Shown: positions 17,800 through 27,935 of the stretch, piece by piece | Numbering within the stretch: the stretch's first letter is position 1 | Layout: the number at the start of each line of letters is the position of its first letter | Source: JABWAM01 sp964653025 | GTDB taxonomy: Bacteria > Verrucomicrobiota > Verrucomicrobiia > JABWAM01 | Assembly (NCBI GenBank): GCA_964653025.1 | Contig: CAZZBZ010000004.1 | Coordinates: 13,339-77,338 of the forward strand | Length of the DNA stretch: 64,000 nt | Direction: 5' to 3' | Notes under the pieces: model-generated | What the model was told of the DNA's origin: nothing | The model's input: only the letters and a program-made list of their open reading frames with translations | Database searches by the model: none | Program-made: the position numbers and the translations under genes

Positions 17800-18747
17800 G
17801 TGCCTTGGTCCGACCTCTCCTCCCAGCCACTCGTCTGCGACCTCCTGAAGCGGTCGTTGAAGAACGATCGCATCCACCACGCATGGATCCTCGCCGGGGA
17901 GGAGTTGGAAACCGAGCCGGTCGCGCTCGGTTTCGCCCGTGCGCTCAACTGCGAAAAGAACGACGGTGATTTCTGCGGCAAGTGCCCCTCCTGCGCCGAC
18001 ATCGCCGCGGGACGCCACCCGGACGTCAGCGCCCTCCGCGCCGCTTCAAAATCCCGCCAGATCCTCATCCCGCAGCTTCGCGAGTTGGAGCGCGGCATCT
18101 ACCTCAAGGCCAGCCGCGCCCGCCACAAGGTGGCCATCATCCACACCGCCGACCGGATGAACGATCCCGCGCAAAACGCGTTCCTCAAGACGCTCGAAGA
18201 ACCCCCCCCGCGCACCGTCTTTCTCCTCCTCACCGAAGAGTCCCAGCAGCTCCGAGAAACCGTGCTCTCCCGTTGCCTGCGCGTGCCGTTCCGCCCTGCG
18301 GCCAACCGCCCGAAGGATGAACGCGAGAAACAGGTCGAGGCATGGCTCGAGGAATTCCTCGCGAAAAAGACGGAGGCGCCCGCACCCTTCCGCGCCTTTG
18401 GCCTCGCCTCACGCCTCCTCGCGATGCTCAAGGCCCTCCGTGACGAGAAGCAGGCAGAGTTCGCCGCCGACTTCGACGACGCCGCGAAGGAAAGCCTCGA
18501 GCCCGCCCAGCGCGAGGCGGTTGAGAAGCAGATGGACGCCCAGTCCCAGGCCGAATACCTCCGCGAGCGGACCCGTCTCCTCAAGGGGGTCCTTCAGTGG
18601 CTCCGCGACCACGGCGCCCCGCTCGCCTCGCTCCGCCAGTTGGACGACCTCGCACGCCTCCTCGGGCGAAACGTCCACGAACCCCTCGCCCTCGAGGTCG
18701 CCTTCCTCCAGATCACCGAGGCCGGCCTCGGTGAGGCGCGCACCTGA
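17800..18747 (+). CDS. holB: DNA polymerase III delta-prime-like clamp-loader subunit
   Basis: About 315 residues of the HolB/DnaX clamp-loader family. It opens like an AAA+ clamp-loader subunit (PLVCDLLKRSLKNDRIHHAW). A zinc-binding Cys cluster follows (CEKNDGDFCGKCPSC), then RHPDVSALR, a KVAIIHTADRMNDPAQNAFLK sensor region and the diagnostic LKTLEEPPPRTVFLLLTEE with LSRCLRVPF. No Walker A GKT is visible, which is usual for delta-prime. The C-terminal half is divergent and helical. The start is the GTG at 17800; a TTG at 17785 is an alternative. Confidence 0.85.
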   Translation: MPWSDLSSQPLVCDLLKRSLKNDRIHHAWILAGEELETEPVALGFARALNCEKNDGDFCGKCPSCADIAAGRHPDVSALRAASKSRQILIPQLRELERGIYLKASRARHKVAIIHTADRMNDPAQNAFLKTLEEPPPRTVFLLLTEESQQLRETVLSRCLRVPFRPAANRPKDEREKQVEAWLEEFLAKKTEAPAPFRAFGLASRLLAMLKALRDEKQAEFAADFDDAAKESLEPAQREAVEKQMDAQSQAEYLRERTRLLKGVLQWLRDHGAPLASLRQLDDLARLLGRNVHEPLALEVAFLQITEAGLGEART

Positions 18748-18776
18748 CGGCTCCTTCGCATCTCACCGTCCTCTAA

Positions 18777-20201
18777 ATGATCAAACCCCGCCACCTCCTT
18801 TGCTGTCTCGCTCTCTTCTTCTTCGTCTTCGGGATGGACCTCTCCGCCGCCCCCCCGCCTGCGAAACCCGCCACATCCCCGACGGTTCACTTCGTTTCCC
18901 TCGAGGGAAAGATCACCTCCTCCCCGATCGTTGAGCACCCGTGTCCCTCCTCGATCGGGGAACCCGAACTCACGGTCCGCGTCGAGCCCCGCTTCCGCGG
19001 CCAGACCCTCGAGGGCATCGGCGGTGCCTTCAACGAGCAGGGAGGCGAGGCGATCACCCACCTCCGCGAGAAGGCCCGCGAGCGCCTGCTCACCGCCCTC
19101 TTCGACCCGAACGAGGGCGCGGGTCTCAACTTCTGCCGCGTCCCCATCGGCGCCAGCGACTTCGCCCTCTACGCTTGGAGCCTCAACGACTCCAAGGGCG
19201 ACTACCCCATGACGCATTTCAGTACCCGTCGGGACGAGAGGTACCTCGTCCCTTTCATCCAGGCCGCGCGCGCGATCAACCCGGCGATGCGCCTGCATGC
19301 CTGCCCTTGGAGCCCGCCCGGCTGGCTCAAGACCACGGGCACGATGACGAATGGCGGCCAGCTCCTCGACCGTCCCGAGGTCTATCGTGCCCACGCGCTG
19401 TATCTCCGAAAGTTCGTGGAGGGCTACGCCCGCCTCGGCATCCCGATCGACCGGGTCTTCGTCCAGAACGAGCCGAACATCGAGCGCCGCTACCCCACCT
19501 GCGGGATGCCCCCGAAACAAATGGCCCGGTTCGTCATGCAGTACCTGCGTCCCGAGTTCGATCGCACCGGGGTGAAGGCCGAGATCTGGGCGGGCACCTT
19601 CCAGGAAGGCCAGGAGACCTACGCCCAGGACTGCATGGATCTTCCCGGTTTCCGCGGGGCCATCTCCGGCATGGGCTTCCAGTACAGCCACCCGGGGAGG
19701 ATCCGTGACATCAGGATGCAGGACCCCTCGCTCAAGGTCATGCAAACCGAGGCGATGTGCTTCGACGGCGAGAACAGCCGCCCCCAGGCCCGCCTCCTCT
19801 TTGAGAACATCGTGGACCACTTCAACGCAGGGTGCACTGTCTACACCTACTGGAACATGGTCCTCAACGAAACCTCCCGCAGCGCGTGGGATTGGCGCCA
19901 GAACTCGCTGCTCATCGTGGACCGCAATACGGGCGGCATCCGATGGAACCGCGACTTCGCGATCATGGCCCTCGTCGGCCGTACATTAAAACCCGGCGCG
20001 AAGTGGGTCGCCTCGGCACCCTCCGCCGGCCCCAACACCGCCGCCTTCCTGAACCCCGACGGGTCCCTCGCGATCCTGCTCTGGAACGAAGGCCCCCGCG
20101 TCACCTGCGAGATCCAGGTCGGCACCACCCGCACACGGGTCGAACTTCCCGCTGATTCTCCCTGTGCGATGGTTCTCCCCGGACGATTGTTTACGCCGTA
20201 A
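18777..20201 (+). CDS. Secreted glycoside hydrolase family 30
   Basis: A 474-residue exported glycosidase with an N-terminal signal (HLLCCLALFFFVFGMDLSAAP). GH30 blocks are present in order: TLEGIGGAFNEQGGEA; NFCRVPIGASDFA; HACPWSPPGWLKTTG; FVQNEPN with the acid/base Glu; MQTEAMCF with the nucleophile Glu; then TYWNMVLNETSRSAWDWRQN. GH30 enzymes retain configuration and act on beta-glucosides, glucosylceramide-like or xylan substrates; the exact substrate is not clear. The C-terminal beta domain ends at LPGRLFTP. Confidence 0.9.
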   Translation: MIKPRHLLCCLALFFFVFGMDLSAAPPPAKPATSPTVHFVSLEGKITSSPIVEHPCPSSIGEPELTVRVEPRFRGQTLEGIGGAFNEQGGEAITHLREKARERLLTALFDPNEGAGLNFCRVPIGASDFALYAWSLNDSKGDYPMTHFSTRRDERYLVPFIQAARAINPAMRLHACPWSPPGWLKTTGTMTNGGQLLDRPEVYRAHALYLRKFVEGYARLGIPIDRVFVQNEPNIERRYPTCGMPPKQMARFVMQYLRPEFDRTGVKAEIWAGTFQEGQETYAQDCMDLPGFRGAISGMGFQYSHPGRIRDIRMQDPSLKVMQTEAMCFDGENSRPQARLLFENIVDHFNAGCTVYTYWNMVLNETSRSAWDWRQNSLLIVDRNTGGIRWNRDFAIMALVGRTLKPGAKWVASAPSAGPNTAAFLNPDGSLAILLWNEGPRVTCEIQVGTTRTRVELPADSPCAMVLPGRLFTP

Positions 20202-20208
20202 ATCCACG

Positions 20209-20222
20209 GGAGGCATGCCTCC
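20209..20222. repeat. Perfect palindrome GGAGGCATGCCTCC
   Basis: A 14-bp perfect palindrome between the convergent GH30 and homocysteine methyltransferase genes. It has no loop and so would not be a classical terminator. It may be part of the dispersed palindromic repeats of this genome. Confidence 0.5.
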
Positions 20223-20246
20223 ACAATCCCCACTTCTTCACCCCGA

Positions 20247-21134
20247 TTAAGGGGGAGGTGAGGCGGGAGCGAGGGCTGCGGCCAGCGCTTGGATGAAGGC
20301 GGGGCTGGTACCGCAGCAGCCGCCGATGAAGGAGGCTCCCGCCGCCTTCACCTTCAGCGCGTGCTTCGCAAATTCTTCGGGCGCGACGCGGTAGACGGCC
20401 TTGCCCTCCACCATCTCGGGGAGGCCGGCGTTCGCCTTGATCCAGATCGGGCGCTTCGTCGCCGCGCGGAGCCGCTCGCAGATCGGGATGTAGCCCTCGA
20501 TTCCCTGGCCGCAGTTTGCGCCGATGACGTCGGCTCCCGCCTCGTCGAGTTCCGCGGCGGCCTGCTCGGGAGTCGTCCCCATCATCGTGCGGTCGTGCCC
20601 CTTGCCGGAGTCGTAGACCATGGAGACCACGCATGGCAGCCCGGTCGCCTTCCCCGCCGCGAGGGCGCAACGGGCCTCGGCCACCTCCGCGAAGGTCTCG
20701 ATCACGAATCCCTGCGCCCCACCGGCGGCAAGCGCCGCCATCTGCTCGGCAAAGATCTTCTGCAGGTCCGCCTCCTCGATCTCACCCGCGGAAACCATCT
20801 TTCCCGTTGGCCCAACCGAGGCGAAGACCAACGCCCGATCGCCCGCCGCCTTGCGGGAGAGCGCGGTGCCGGCACGGTTGATCTCAAACAGCTTTTCGGC
20901 AAGTCCCTGCCGCTCGAGGACCACCCGGTTCGCGCCGAAGGTGTTCGTGAGGACCACGCGGCTGCCGGCCTCCACGTAGGAACGGGCGACCCGCTCCACG
21001 CGGTCGGGATGATCGAGGTTCCAGCAGTCGGGACACTCACCAGGGGCGAGGCCGAGCTTCTGGAACTCGGTGCCCCACCCACCGTCAGAAACCACGGGGA
21101 TGGACTTCAGGAGGGATTCGAGGGTTGGGTGCAT
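20247..21134 (-). CDS. Homocysteine S-methyltransferase-domain protein
   Basis: A 295-residue stand-alone homocysteine methylase domain, equivalent to the N-terminal module of MetH. Zinc ligands are Cys208 in GANCGQG and Cys273/Cys274 in GGCCGTSP. VSDGGWGTEFQKLGL and NTFGANRVVLERQGL are other family blocks. It transfers a methyl group to homocysteine or a related thiol. The corrinoid protein gene lies just upstream on the same strand, so methyl-cobalamin on that protein is the likely donor: a split MetH. The gap between them contains a terminator, so expression may be separate or attenuated. Confidence 0.88.
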   Translation of the reverse strand: MHPTLESLLKSIPVVSDGGWGTEFQKLGLAPGECPDCWNLDHPDRVERVARSYVEAGSRVVLTNTFGANRVVLERQGLAEKLFEINRAGTALSRKAAGDRALVFASVGPTGKMVSAGEIEEADLQKIFAEQMAALAAGGAQGFVIETFAEVAEARCALAAGKATGLPCVVSMVYDSGKGHDRTMMGTTPEQAAAELDEAGADVIGANCGQGIEGYIPICERLRAATKRPIWIKANAGLPEMVEGKAVYRVAPEEFAKHALKVKAAGASFIGGCCGTSPAFIQALAAALAPASPPP

Positions 21135-21282
21135 GGGAGGAGGGAGGGAGAGGAAAATGTAAAATGATCAACGGCCAATGAAAAATGGGCAATGGGCGGA
21201 GCGGAGAGAGGGATTTGGGCCCCAGAGCGTAAGCTACAGGCCACAGGCTTCAGGAGGGAAGCCCGGAGATAGGGGAAAAGCA

Positions 21283-21317
21283 AAAGGCCCGCCCCGCGGT
21301 TGGCGGGACGGGCCTTT
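21283..21317 (-). terminator. Rho-independent terminator of the corrinoid-protein gene
   Basis: A long G/C stem (AAAGGCCCGCCCCGC pairing with GCGGGACGGGCCTTT, one mismatch, GGTT loop) is followed on the minus strand by TTTTGCTTTT. It lies 20 bp after the corrinoid-protein stop and before the homocysteine methyltransferase gene. Confidence 0.8.
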
Positions 21318-21337
21318 GGGAAACTGTGTGGAACCGA

Positions 21338-21964
21338 TCAGACGCCGAGAACTTTCCTGGCAACGGCCACGGCGGAGCTGGCGTTGTCGGCGTAGCCATC
21401 CGCCCCGATCTCGGTGGCGTACTGCTGCGTCACCGGCGCGCCGCCGATGATCACCTTCACGTTCGCGCGGACACCCTGGGTCTTGAGGCTCTCGATGGTG
21501 GTCTTCATCGAAGGCATCGTGGTGGTCAGCAGCGCGGAAAGTGCGATGACATTCGCGTTCTTCTCCTTCACGGCGGCGATGAACTTCTCGGGGGAGACGT
21601 CCACCCCGAGGTCAATCACCTCAAACCCACCGCCCTCGAGCATCGCGGAGACGAGGTTTTTGCCGATGTCGTGGAGGTCGCCCTTCACCGTCCCGATCGC
21701 AACGCGGCCCACGGGCTGGGCACCGGCCTTGGCGAGCAGCGGCTTGATCAGCTCGAGCGCGGCCTTCATCGCGCGCGCGGAAATGAGCAGCTCGGGCACG
21801 AAGTACTCGTTCGCCTCAAAGCGACGCCCCACCTCGGCCATCGCGGGAATCATCTGCTCGTTGACGAGCTTCTGCGGATCGGTGCCGTCAGCGAGGGCCT
21901 TCTCGGTAATGGCCTTGGCATCCTTGGCCTTACCTTCGAGCACGGCATTGTAGAGTTCCTTCAT
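21338..21964 (-). CDS. Methyltransferase corrinoid-binding protein
   Basis: A 208-residue cobalamin-binding protein of the MtaC/MttC/MetH type. Residues 1-85 are the helical cap (MKELYNAVLEGKAKDAKAIT). Residues 86-208 are the Rossmann B12 domain with D96-L-H98-D-I-G101 (DxHxxG), His98 being the lower cobalt ligand. ALSALLTTTMPSM and VIIGGAPVTQQYATEIGADG complete the site. It carries methyl groups between methyltransferases. Candidate partners in the window are the homocysteine methylase downstream and the UroD-like proteins. No corrinoid reactivation protein is seen. Confidence 0.92.
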   Translation of the reverse strand: MKELYNAVLEGKAKDAKAITEKALADGTDPQKLVNEQMIPAMAEVGRRFEANEYFVPELLISARAMKAALELIKPLLAKAGAQPVGRVAIGTVKGDLHDIGKNLVSAMLEGGGFEVIDLGVDVSPEKFIAAVKEKNANVIALSALLTTTMPSMKTTIESLKTQGVRANVKVIIGGAPVTQQYATEIGADGYADNASSAVAVARKVLGV

Positions 21965-22087
21965 ATTTTAATTAAGTGGGATGGGGTGAATGGGGTGAGA
22001 GAACGGGGGATTATTGGTCAGATGGGGCGGCGAACGTCAATGGAAATTCTAGCAGCTCCGTAGCCGCATGAGATTGGGAGAAACACC

Positions 22088-22121
22088 GGAATTCGATCTG
22101 GCACGTGCTCGATCGAATTCC
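22088..22121. repeat. Perfect 11-bp inverted repeat
   Basis: GGAATTCGATC (22088-22098) and GATCGAATTCC (22111-22121) flank a 12-nt loop that contains CACGTG. It lies between the end of the PfkB kinase gene and the start of the corrinoid-protein gene, both minus strand. It could terminate the kinase transcript, though the T-run is weak, or be an operator for the corrinoid gene. Confidence 0.5.
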
Positions 22122-22162
22122 TGTATTTTTGATGGGTGTCAATTGAGGCCCGTCCACGCGAC

Positions 22163-23098
22163 TCACCGCGCCCGACGCACCGCCCCGGCGTCTCCGCGAT
22201 CATAGTCCCCCATCCGCGCGAAGGAGCGCCAGCGCGCCTTGATGTCGGCGGAGGAAAGGTCGCGAATGCGGTCGAGGCTGAAGGATTCCACGGTAAACGA
22301 GGCCATCACGCTCCCAAGGACCACCGCGCGCTGGAGGGTCCCGAGGTCGGCCCGACGCTGCCGGGCGACACTCCCCATGAACCCACCCGCAAAGGCGTCC
22401 CCCGCTCCGGTCGGGTCCTGGACGTCCTCCACAGGGAAGGCAGGCGCCGAGAAAAAGGTGTCGCGCCCGAAGAGGAGGCATCCATGCTCGCCCTTTTTCA
22501 CGATTGCCCAGGCGGGACCGAGCTTGAGAAGGGCCCGGCCGGCGCGGATGAGGTTGGGCTCACCGGTGAGTTCGCGCGCCTCGCCGTCGTTCATGCAAAT
22601 GGCGTCCACCTTCTTGAGAAGCCGCAAAAGATCGGGGCGGGAGAGTTGGATCCAGCGATCCATGGTGTCCGCCATCACAAACTTTGGGCGACGCATCTGA
22701 CCGAGGACGTGAAGTTGGAGCGAGGGCTCGATGTTCCCGAGGAGGGCGAAGGGCGCGTTGAGGCAGGAGGGAGGCAAATCGGGGCGAAAGTTTTCAAAGA
22801 CGTTCAGCGCCACCGAGAGCGTTCGCCGCTCGTTCATGTTCTGGAAGTATTCGCCCGACCATCGAAAGGTTAGCCCGTGCTCAACCTTCATCCCCGCAAG
22901 ATCCACGCCACGCCCGAGAAAGATGCGGCGGAGTTCCTCCGGGAAGTCCTCGCCCACCACACCGACAAGGCGGGGCTCGGCGAAGTAGCTGGCGGCAACG
23001 GCCGCGTAGGAGGCCGAGCCCCCGAGCAGGCCCGCCCGCGCCTCGCGCGGCGTCTTCACATCGTCAATGCCAATGGAACCGACAACCAGGAGCGACAT
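22163..23098 (-). CDS. PfkB-family carbohydrate kinase
   Basis: A 311-residue ribokinase-like kinase. The N-terminal GSIGIDDVKTP plus GGSASYAAVAASYF is the PfkB substrate-side block. DPTGAGDAFAGGFMGSVAR (about residues 237-255) is signature 2 with the catalytic Asp and anion hole. Ligands such as sugars or nucleosides cannot be assigned. FRWSGEYFQNMNERRTLSVA and the Asn-Asp-Gly-Glu strand (ICMNDGEARELTG) resemble the adenosine/inosine-kinase-like PfkB branch, but this is weak evidence. Confidence 0.85.
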   Translation of the reverse strand: MSLLVVGSIGIDDVKTPREARAGLLGGSASYAAVAASYFAEPRLVGVVGEDFPEELRRIFLGRGVDLAGMKVEHGLTFRWSGEYFQNMNERRTLSVALNVFENFRPDLPPSCLNAPFALLGNIEPSLQLHVLGQMRRPKFVMADTMDRWIQLSRPDLLRLLKKVDAICMNDGEARELTGEPNLIRAGRALLKLGPAWAIVKKGEHGCLLFGRDTFFSAPAFPVEDVQDPTGAGDAFAGGFMGSVARQRRADLGTLQRAVVLGSVMASFTVESFSLDRIRDLSSADIKARWRSFARMGDYDRGDAGAVRRAR

Positions 23099-23178
23099 GC
23101 GCGGAAGCTACACGCGACCCACGGCGCATGGCAACGCTTGATTGAGGGCGAGGCTTGGCCTTGAGTGTCCCCCAAGCC

Positions 23179-24993
23179 ATGAGCGACTTTTTTGGGAAAG
23201 AGGTGCTGGACCGCGTCCGCATGGCGAACGACATCGTGGAGATCGTCCAGTGGCTCGGGGTGCCCCTGCGCCGCGCGGGAGCGAGCCACAAGGCGCTCTG
23301 CCCTTTTCACAAGGAGAAGACCCCCTCCTTCCACGTCAACGCACGCACGCAGGGCTTCAAGTGTTTCGGCTGTGGGGCCGGGGGCGATGTCTTTAAATTT
23401 CTCATGCTCCGCGAGGGACTCGACTTCCCGACGGCGGTGCGGCGGCTCGCGGAGCGCGCGCAAATTGTTCTTCCCGAGAGTTCGGGTTCCCCCGGCGACC
23501 GCGGCCCGACGCGAGAGCGGCGCGAAAAACTCTATGAGGCACTCTCAAAGGCGCGCGACTGGTATCACCTCCTCCTGATGCGCGACCGCCGGGCGAATGC
23601 CTCGCGGCGCTACCTGCGGGATCGCGAGTTCAGCAGCGTGGTGGCGAAGGAGTACCGCCTCGGCTACTCGCCCGGGGATGGCGACGGGCTTGTCGAATGG
23701 GCGACCGGCCATGGGATCGAGGCCGCAGTACTCGAGGAAGCTGGACTCGCGCTGCACGGACGATCGGGGTTCTTCGACCGATTCCGAAACCGTCTGATGA
23801 TCCCGATCGCCGACGACTTCGGACGGATCGTCGGCTTTAGTGCTCGCCTGCTCGACCAGGGAGCGAAGGAAGCTAAGTACATCAACTCTCCCGAGACCCC
23901 GGTTTTTCACAAGGGTCGCCTTCTCTTCGGCCTCGACCGTGCGAAGCGCGTGCTCCAGGAGCGCCGTTCGGCCCTTCTCTGCGAGGGCCAACTCGACTGC
24001 ATCCGCTGCCAGTCCGCCGGCCTCGGCTGGACGGTGGCCCCGCAGGGGACTGCACTCACCGAGGACCAGGCACGCATCCTGCGCCGCTACGTGGACGAGG
24101 TGGTGCTCTGCTTCGACGCCGACCCCGCCGGGCAGGAAGCGACGTGGCGCAACGCGGGCACACTCATCGCCGCCGGGCTCTCGGTGAAAGCCGCCACGCT
24201 TCCCAAGGGAGAGGACCCGGATAGCCTCATCCGCAAGCAGGGCGCCCCCGCGATGGAGAAGGCTGTCGCCGCCGCCACCGACATCTTTGAGCACCGCGCC
24301 CTGGCACTTCGGGGACAACTGGACATGCGCAATCCGAGAAACCATCGGCGAGTCGTTGAGCACATTACCCCGCTCCTCTCCCTCCTCGAAAGCGAGCCCG
24401 AACGCCTGCGCGCCGCCTCGAACGTCTGTGACATTCTCGGAATCCAGCCGGATGCCTTCCTCGCCGAGTACGCCCGCCTGCGCCGACGCGCCTCGCGCTC
24501 CCCGGGGGCCTCCGAGGCAGAGGCGGCGGCCCCCTCCGCCTCACCCGAGTCCTTCCGCTGCGCCGACCGCCTCCTCCACATCGCGCTCTCGGAGGCCCCG
24601 GCCGCGCGCATGCTCGCCGCCCACCTCTCCATGGAGTGGCTGGAGGGCTACTCGCTCGCGGAGGTCTTCGCTCACGTGCTTGCCGCCTCCAAGAAAGGAG
24701 AGTGGCAGGAGGGTTGGGGCGGCGTACCCACCTCCATCGACGACGAGACCCGGGCTCTCCTCGCCTCGGTGCTGATGCTCCCCATGCCCGGCAATCGCAC
24801 GGCCCTCGTGGCGGACATCCAGGACAACCTCCATCACCTCGAACGGCAGCACCTCGTGCGCCAGCGCGACCTGGCGCTCGCCCGCCTGAAAGCCCCCGAC
24901 CTTCCTCCTGAAGAACTTCAGAAACTCCAGTCTCACCTGCTGACTGTAAAGAAAGGTCTCGAAAGACTTGCCAAAAGCCTTCGCTCCCGATAG
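23179..24993 (+). CDS. dnaG: DNA primase DnaG
   Basis: A 604-residue primase. The CHC2 zinc finger is CPFHKEKTPSF...FKCFGCGAGGDVFKF near residues 40-75. The TOPRIM core has LLCEGQLDCIRCQSAG (catalytic Glu) and VVLCFDADPAGQEA (DxD). The C-terminal region is the divergent helicase-interacting part. It makes RNA primers at the fork. The ATG at 23179 (MSDFFGK) is preferred to the TTG at 23155. The primary sigma gene follows 44 bp downstream, echoing the classical dnaG-rpoD macromolecular-synthesis order. Confidence 0.95.
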   Translation: MSDFFGKEVLDRVRMANDIVEIVQWLGVPLRRAGASHKALCPFHKEKTPSFHVNARTQGFKCFGCGAGGDVFKFLMLREGLDFPTAVRRLAERAQIVLPESSGSPGDRGPTRERREKLYEALSKARDWYHLLLMRDRRANASRRYLRDREFSSVVAKEYRLGYSPGDGDGLVEWATGHGIEAAVLEEAGLALHGRSGFFDRFRNRLMIPIADDFGRIVGFSARLLDQGAKEAKYINSPETPVFHKGRLLFGLDRAKRVLQERRSALLCEGQLDCIRCQSAGLGWTVAPQGTALTEDQARILRRYVDEVVLCFDADPAGQEATWRNAGTLIAAGLSVKAATLPKGEDPDSLIRKQGAPAMEKAVAAATDIFEHRALALRGQLDMRNPRNHRRVVEHITPLLSLLESEPERLRAASNVCDILGIQPDAFLAEYARLRRRASRSPGASEAEAAAPSASPESFRCADRLLHIALSEAPAARMLAAHLSMEWLEGYSLAEVFAHVLAASKKGEWQEGWGGVPTSIDDETRALLASVLMLPMPGNRTALVADIQDNLHHLERQHLVRQRDLALARLKAPDLPPEELQKLQSHLLTVKKGLERLAKSLRSR

Positions 24994-25036
24994 GCTGTTG
25001 AGTCCCAGTTTTCGGCTCTGCTCTCCCCGCCGCAGG

Positions 25037-26932
<1,896 letters not shown>

Positions 26933-26939
26933 CCCCTCT

Positions 26940-27689
26940 ATGGCGACGGGCCCCGAGCCCCTCCCGCCCCGCTCCGCCGGGGTATTCGTCGTGGCGCTCG
27001 CCACGCTCGTGGCGCTCTGGCTTCCCGCCTTTGAAAGCCCCCTCCAGCCTGCCGACCTGCCCGCATGGCTCGCGGAGGTGCTACGACTCGATTCCTCGGC
27101 CCGCTGGCGTCCACGATGGGATTACCTCGTCGTACCTGTGCTCTTCGCGTGGGTCTCCCTTTCCACGTGGCGAAGCTGGCCTGGGGCCGCGGCCCTCGGG
27201 CTCTCCCCGCGAAATTTCTGGGCCGCCTGCCGCGGGCTCGTCCTTCCCACCCTTGCGGGGCTCGCACTCGTCCTCGCGATCGGGGCCGCCTGGGGCCAAC
27301 CCCCCTCCGAGGTTTTTCGCGCCGGCTCGCCGTTCTGGAAGCGGCTCATCCCGATCCCCGCGTTTTTCCAGCAACTCGTGATCCAGGGCTGGTTTCACCG
27401 CCAGCTCATGCCCTGGCTGGGGCGCGGGAGGCGCACCGCAGCCGTGCTCACCGTCTACTTCGTCCTCCTCCATGCCCCAAACCCGGGACTGATGCTCGGG
27501 ACCCTCGTCGGCATGTACTTCTGGGCCCGCAGCTTCCAGCGCCACCCCAACCTCTACGCCCTCGCTCTCTCCCACGCCCTCCTCAGCGCCGCCCTCATGG
27601 GAGCCTTCCCGAAGGCCCTCCTCCCCAGCGTCTCCGTTGGATTGCGCTTCGTCGAAAAAGGAATCGCTGCGGGCTGGTGGCCTTGGTGA
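26940..27689 (+). CDS. CPBP/CAAX-protease-like membrane protein, probably inactive
   Basis: A 249-residue polytopic membrane protein with the fold pattern of CPBP intramembrane metalloproteases. The first motif, normally EExxxR, reads QQLVIQGWFHRQL, so both catalytic glutamates are Gln or absent. The second region keeps His (LLHAPNPGLMLGTLVG). A scaffold or pseudo-protease role is more likely than proteolysis. It begins 8 bp after rpoD and may be read through from it. Confidence 0.6.
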   Translation: MATGPEPLPPRSAGVFVVALATLVALWLPAFESPLQPADLPAWLAEVLRLDSSARWRPRWDYLVVPVLFAWVSLSTWRSWPGAAALGLSPRNFWAACRGLVLPTLAGLALVLAIGAAWGQPPSEVFRAGSPFWKRLIPIPAFFQQLVIQGWFHRQLMPWLGRGRRTAAVLTVYFVLLHAPNPGLMLGTLVGMYFWARSFQRHPNLYALALSHALLSAALMGAFPKALLPSVSVGLRFVEKGIAAGWWPW

Positions 27690-27804
27690 TTACCCGGACA
27701 GAAAATGCGAGAGGAATGGACGCCGCCGGGGGCGGCCGCTAGTGTGGTGTCCACGAAATACTTGCCGTTACAGAACTCGCACATCCCGAGAAGATTGCTC
27801 TAAA

Positions 27805-27875
27805 TGATGGAGGGGCACGCTTCGTCGTGCCCTCTGTGAGGACCGATGGCCACGACGAAGCGTGGCCCTCCATCA
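27805..27875. repeat. 28-bp inverted repeat made of two compensated hairpins
   Basis: Arms at 27805-27832 and 27848-27875 match with three mismatches. Each arm is itself a hairpin: GGGCACG-CTTCGT-CGTGCCC on the left and GGCCACG-ACGAAG-CGTGGCC on the right. The bases that differ between arms are paired within each arm, so both local stems stay perfect. It sits in a 246-bp gap with no gene (27690-27935). Confidence 0.8.
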
Positions 27876-27935
27876 AAAGAAATAATGGCAGATACTTCAA
27901 GGACAGCAGACTAGACTCCGCTCCAAGGAAAACGG

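Noticed and set aside
17754..21200. Similar CATTGGCCG-containing segments near 17770 and 21170 (inverted) that could be a dispersed repeat
   Set aside because: The match is short and interrupted; too weak to call a repeat family without a genome-wide search.
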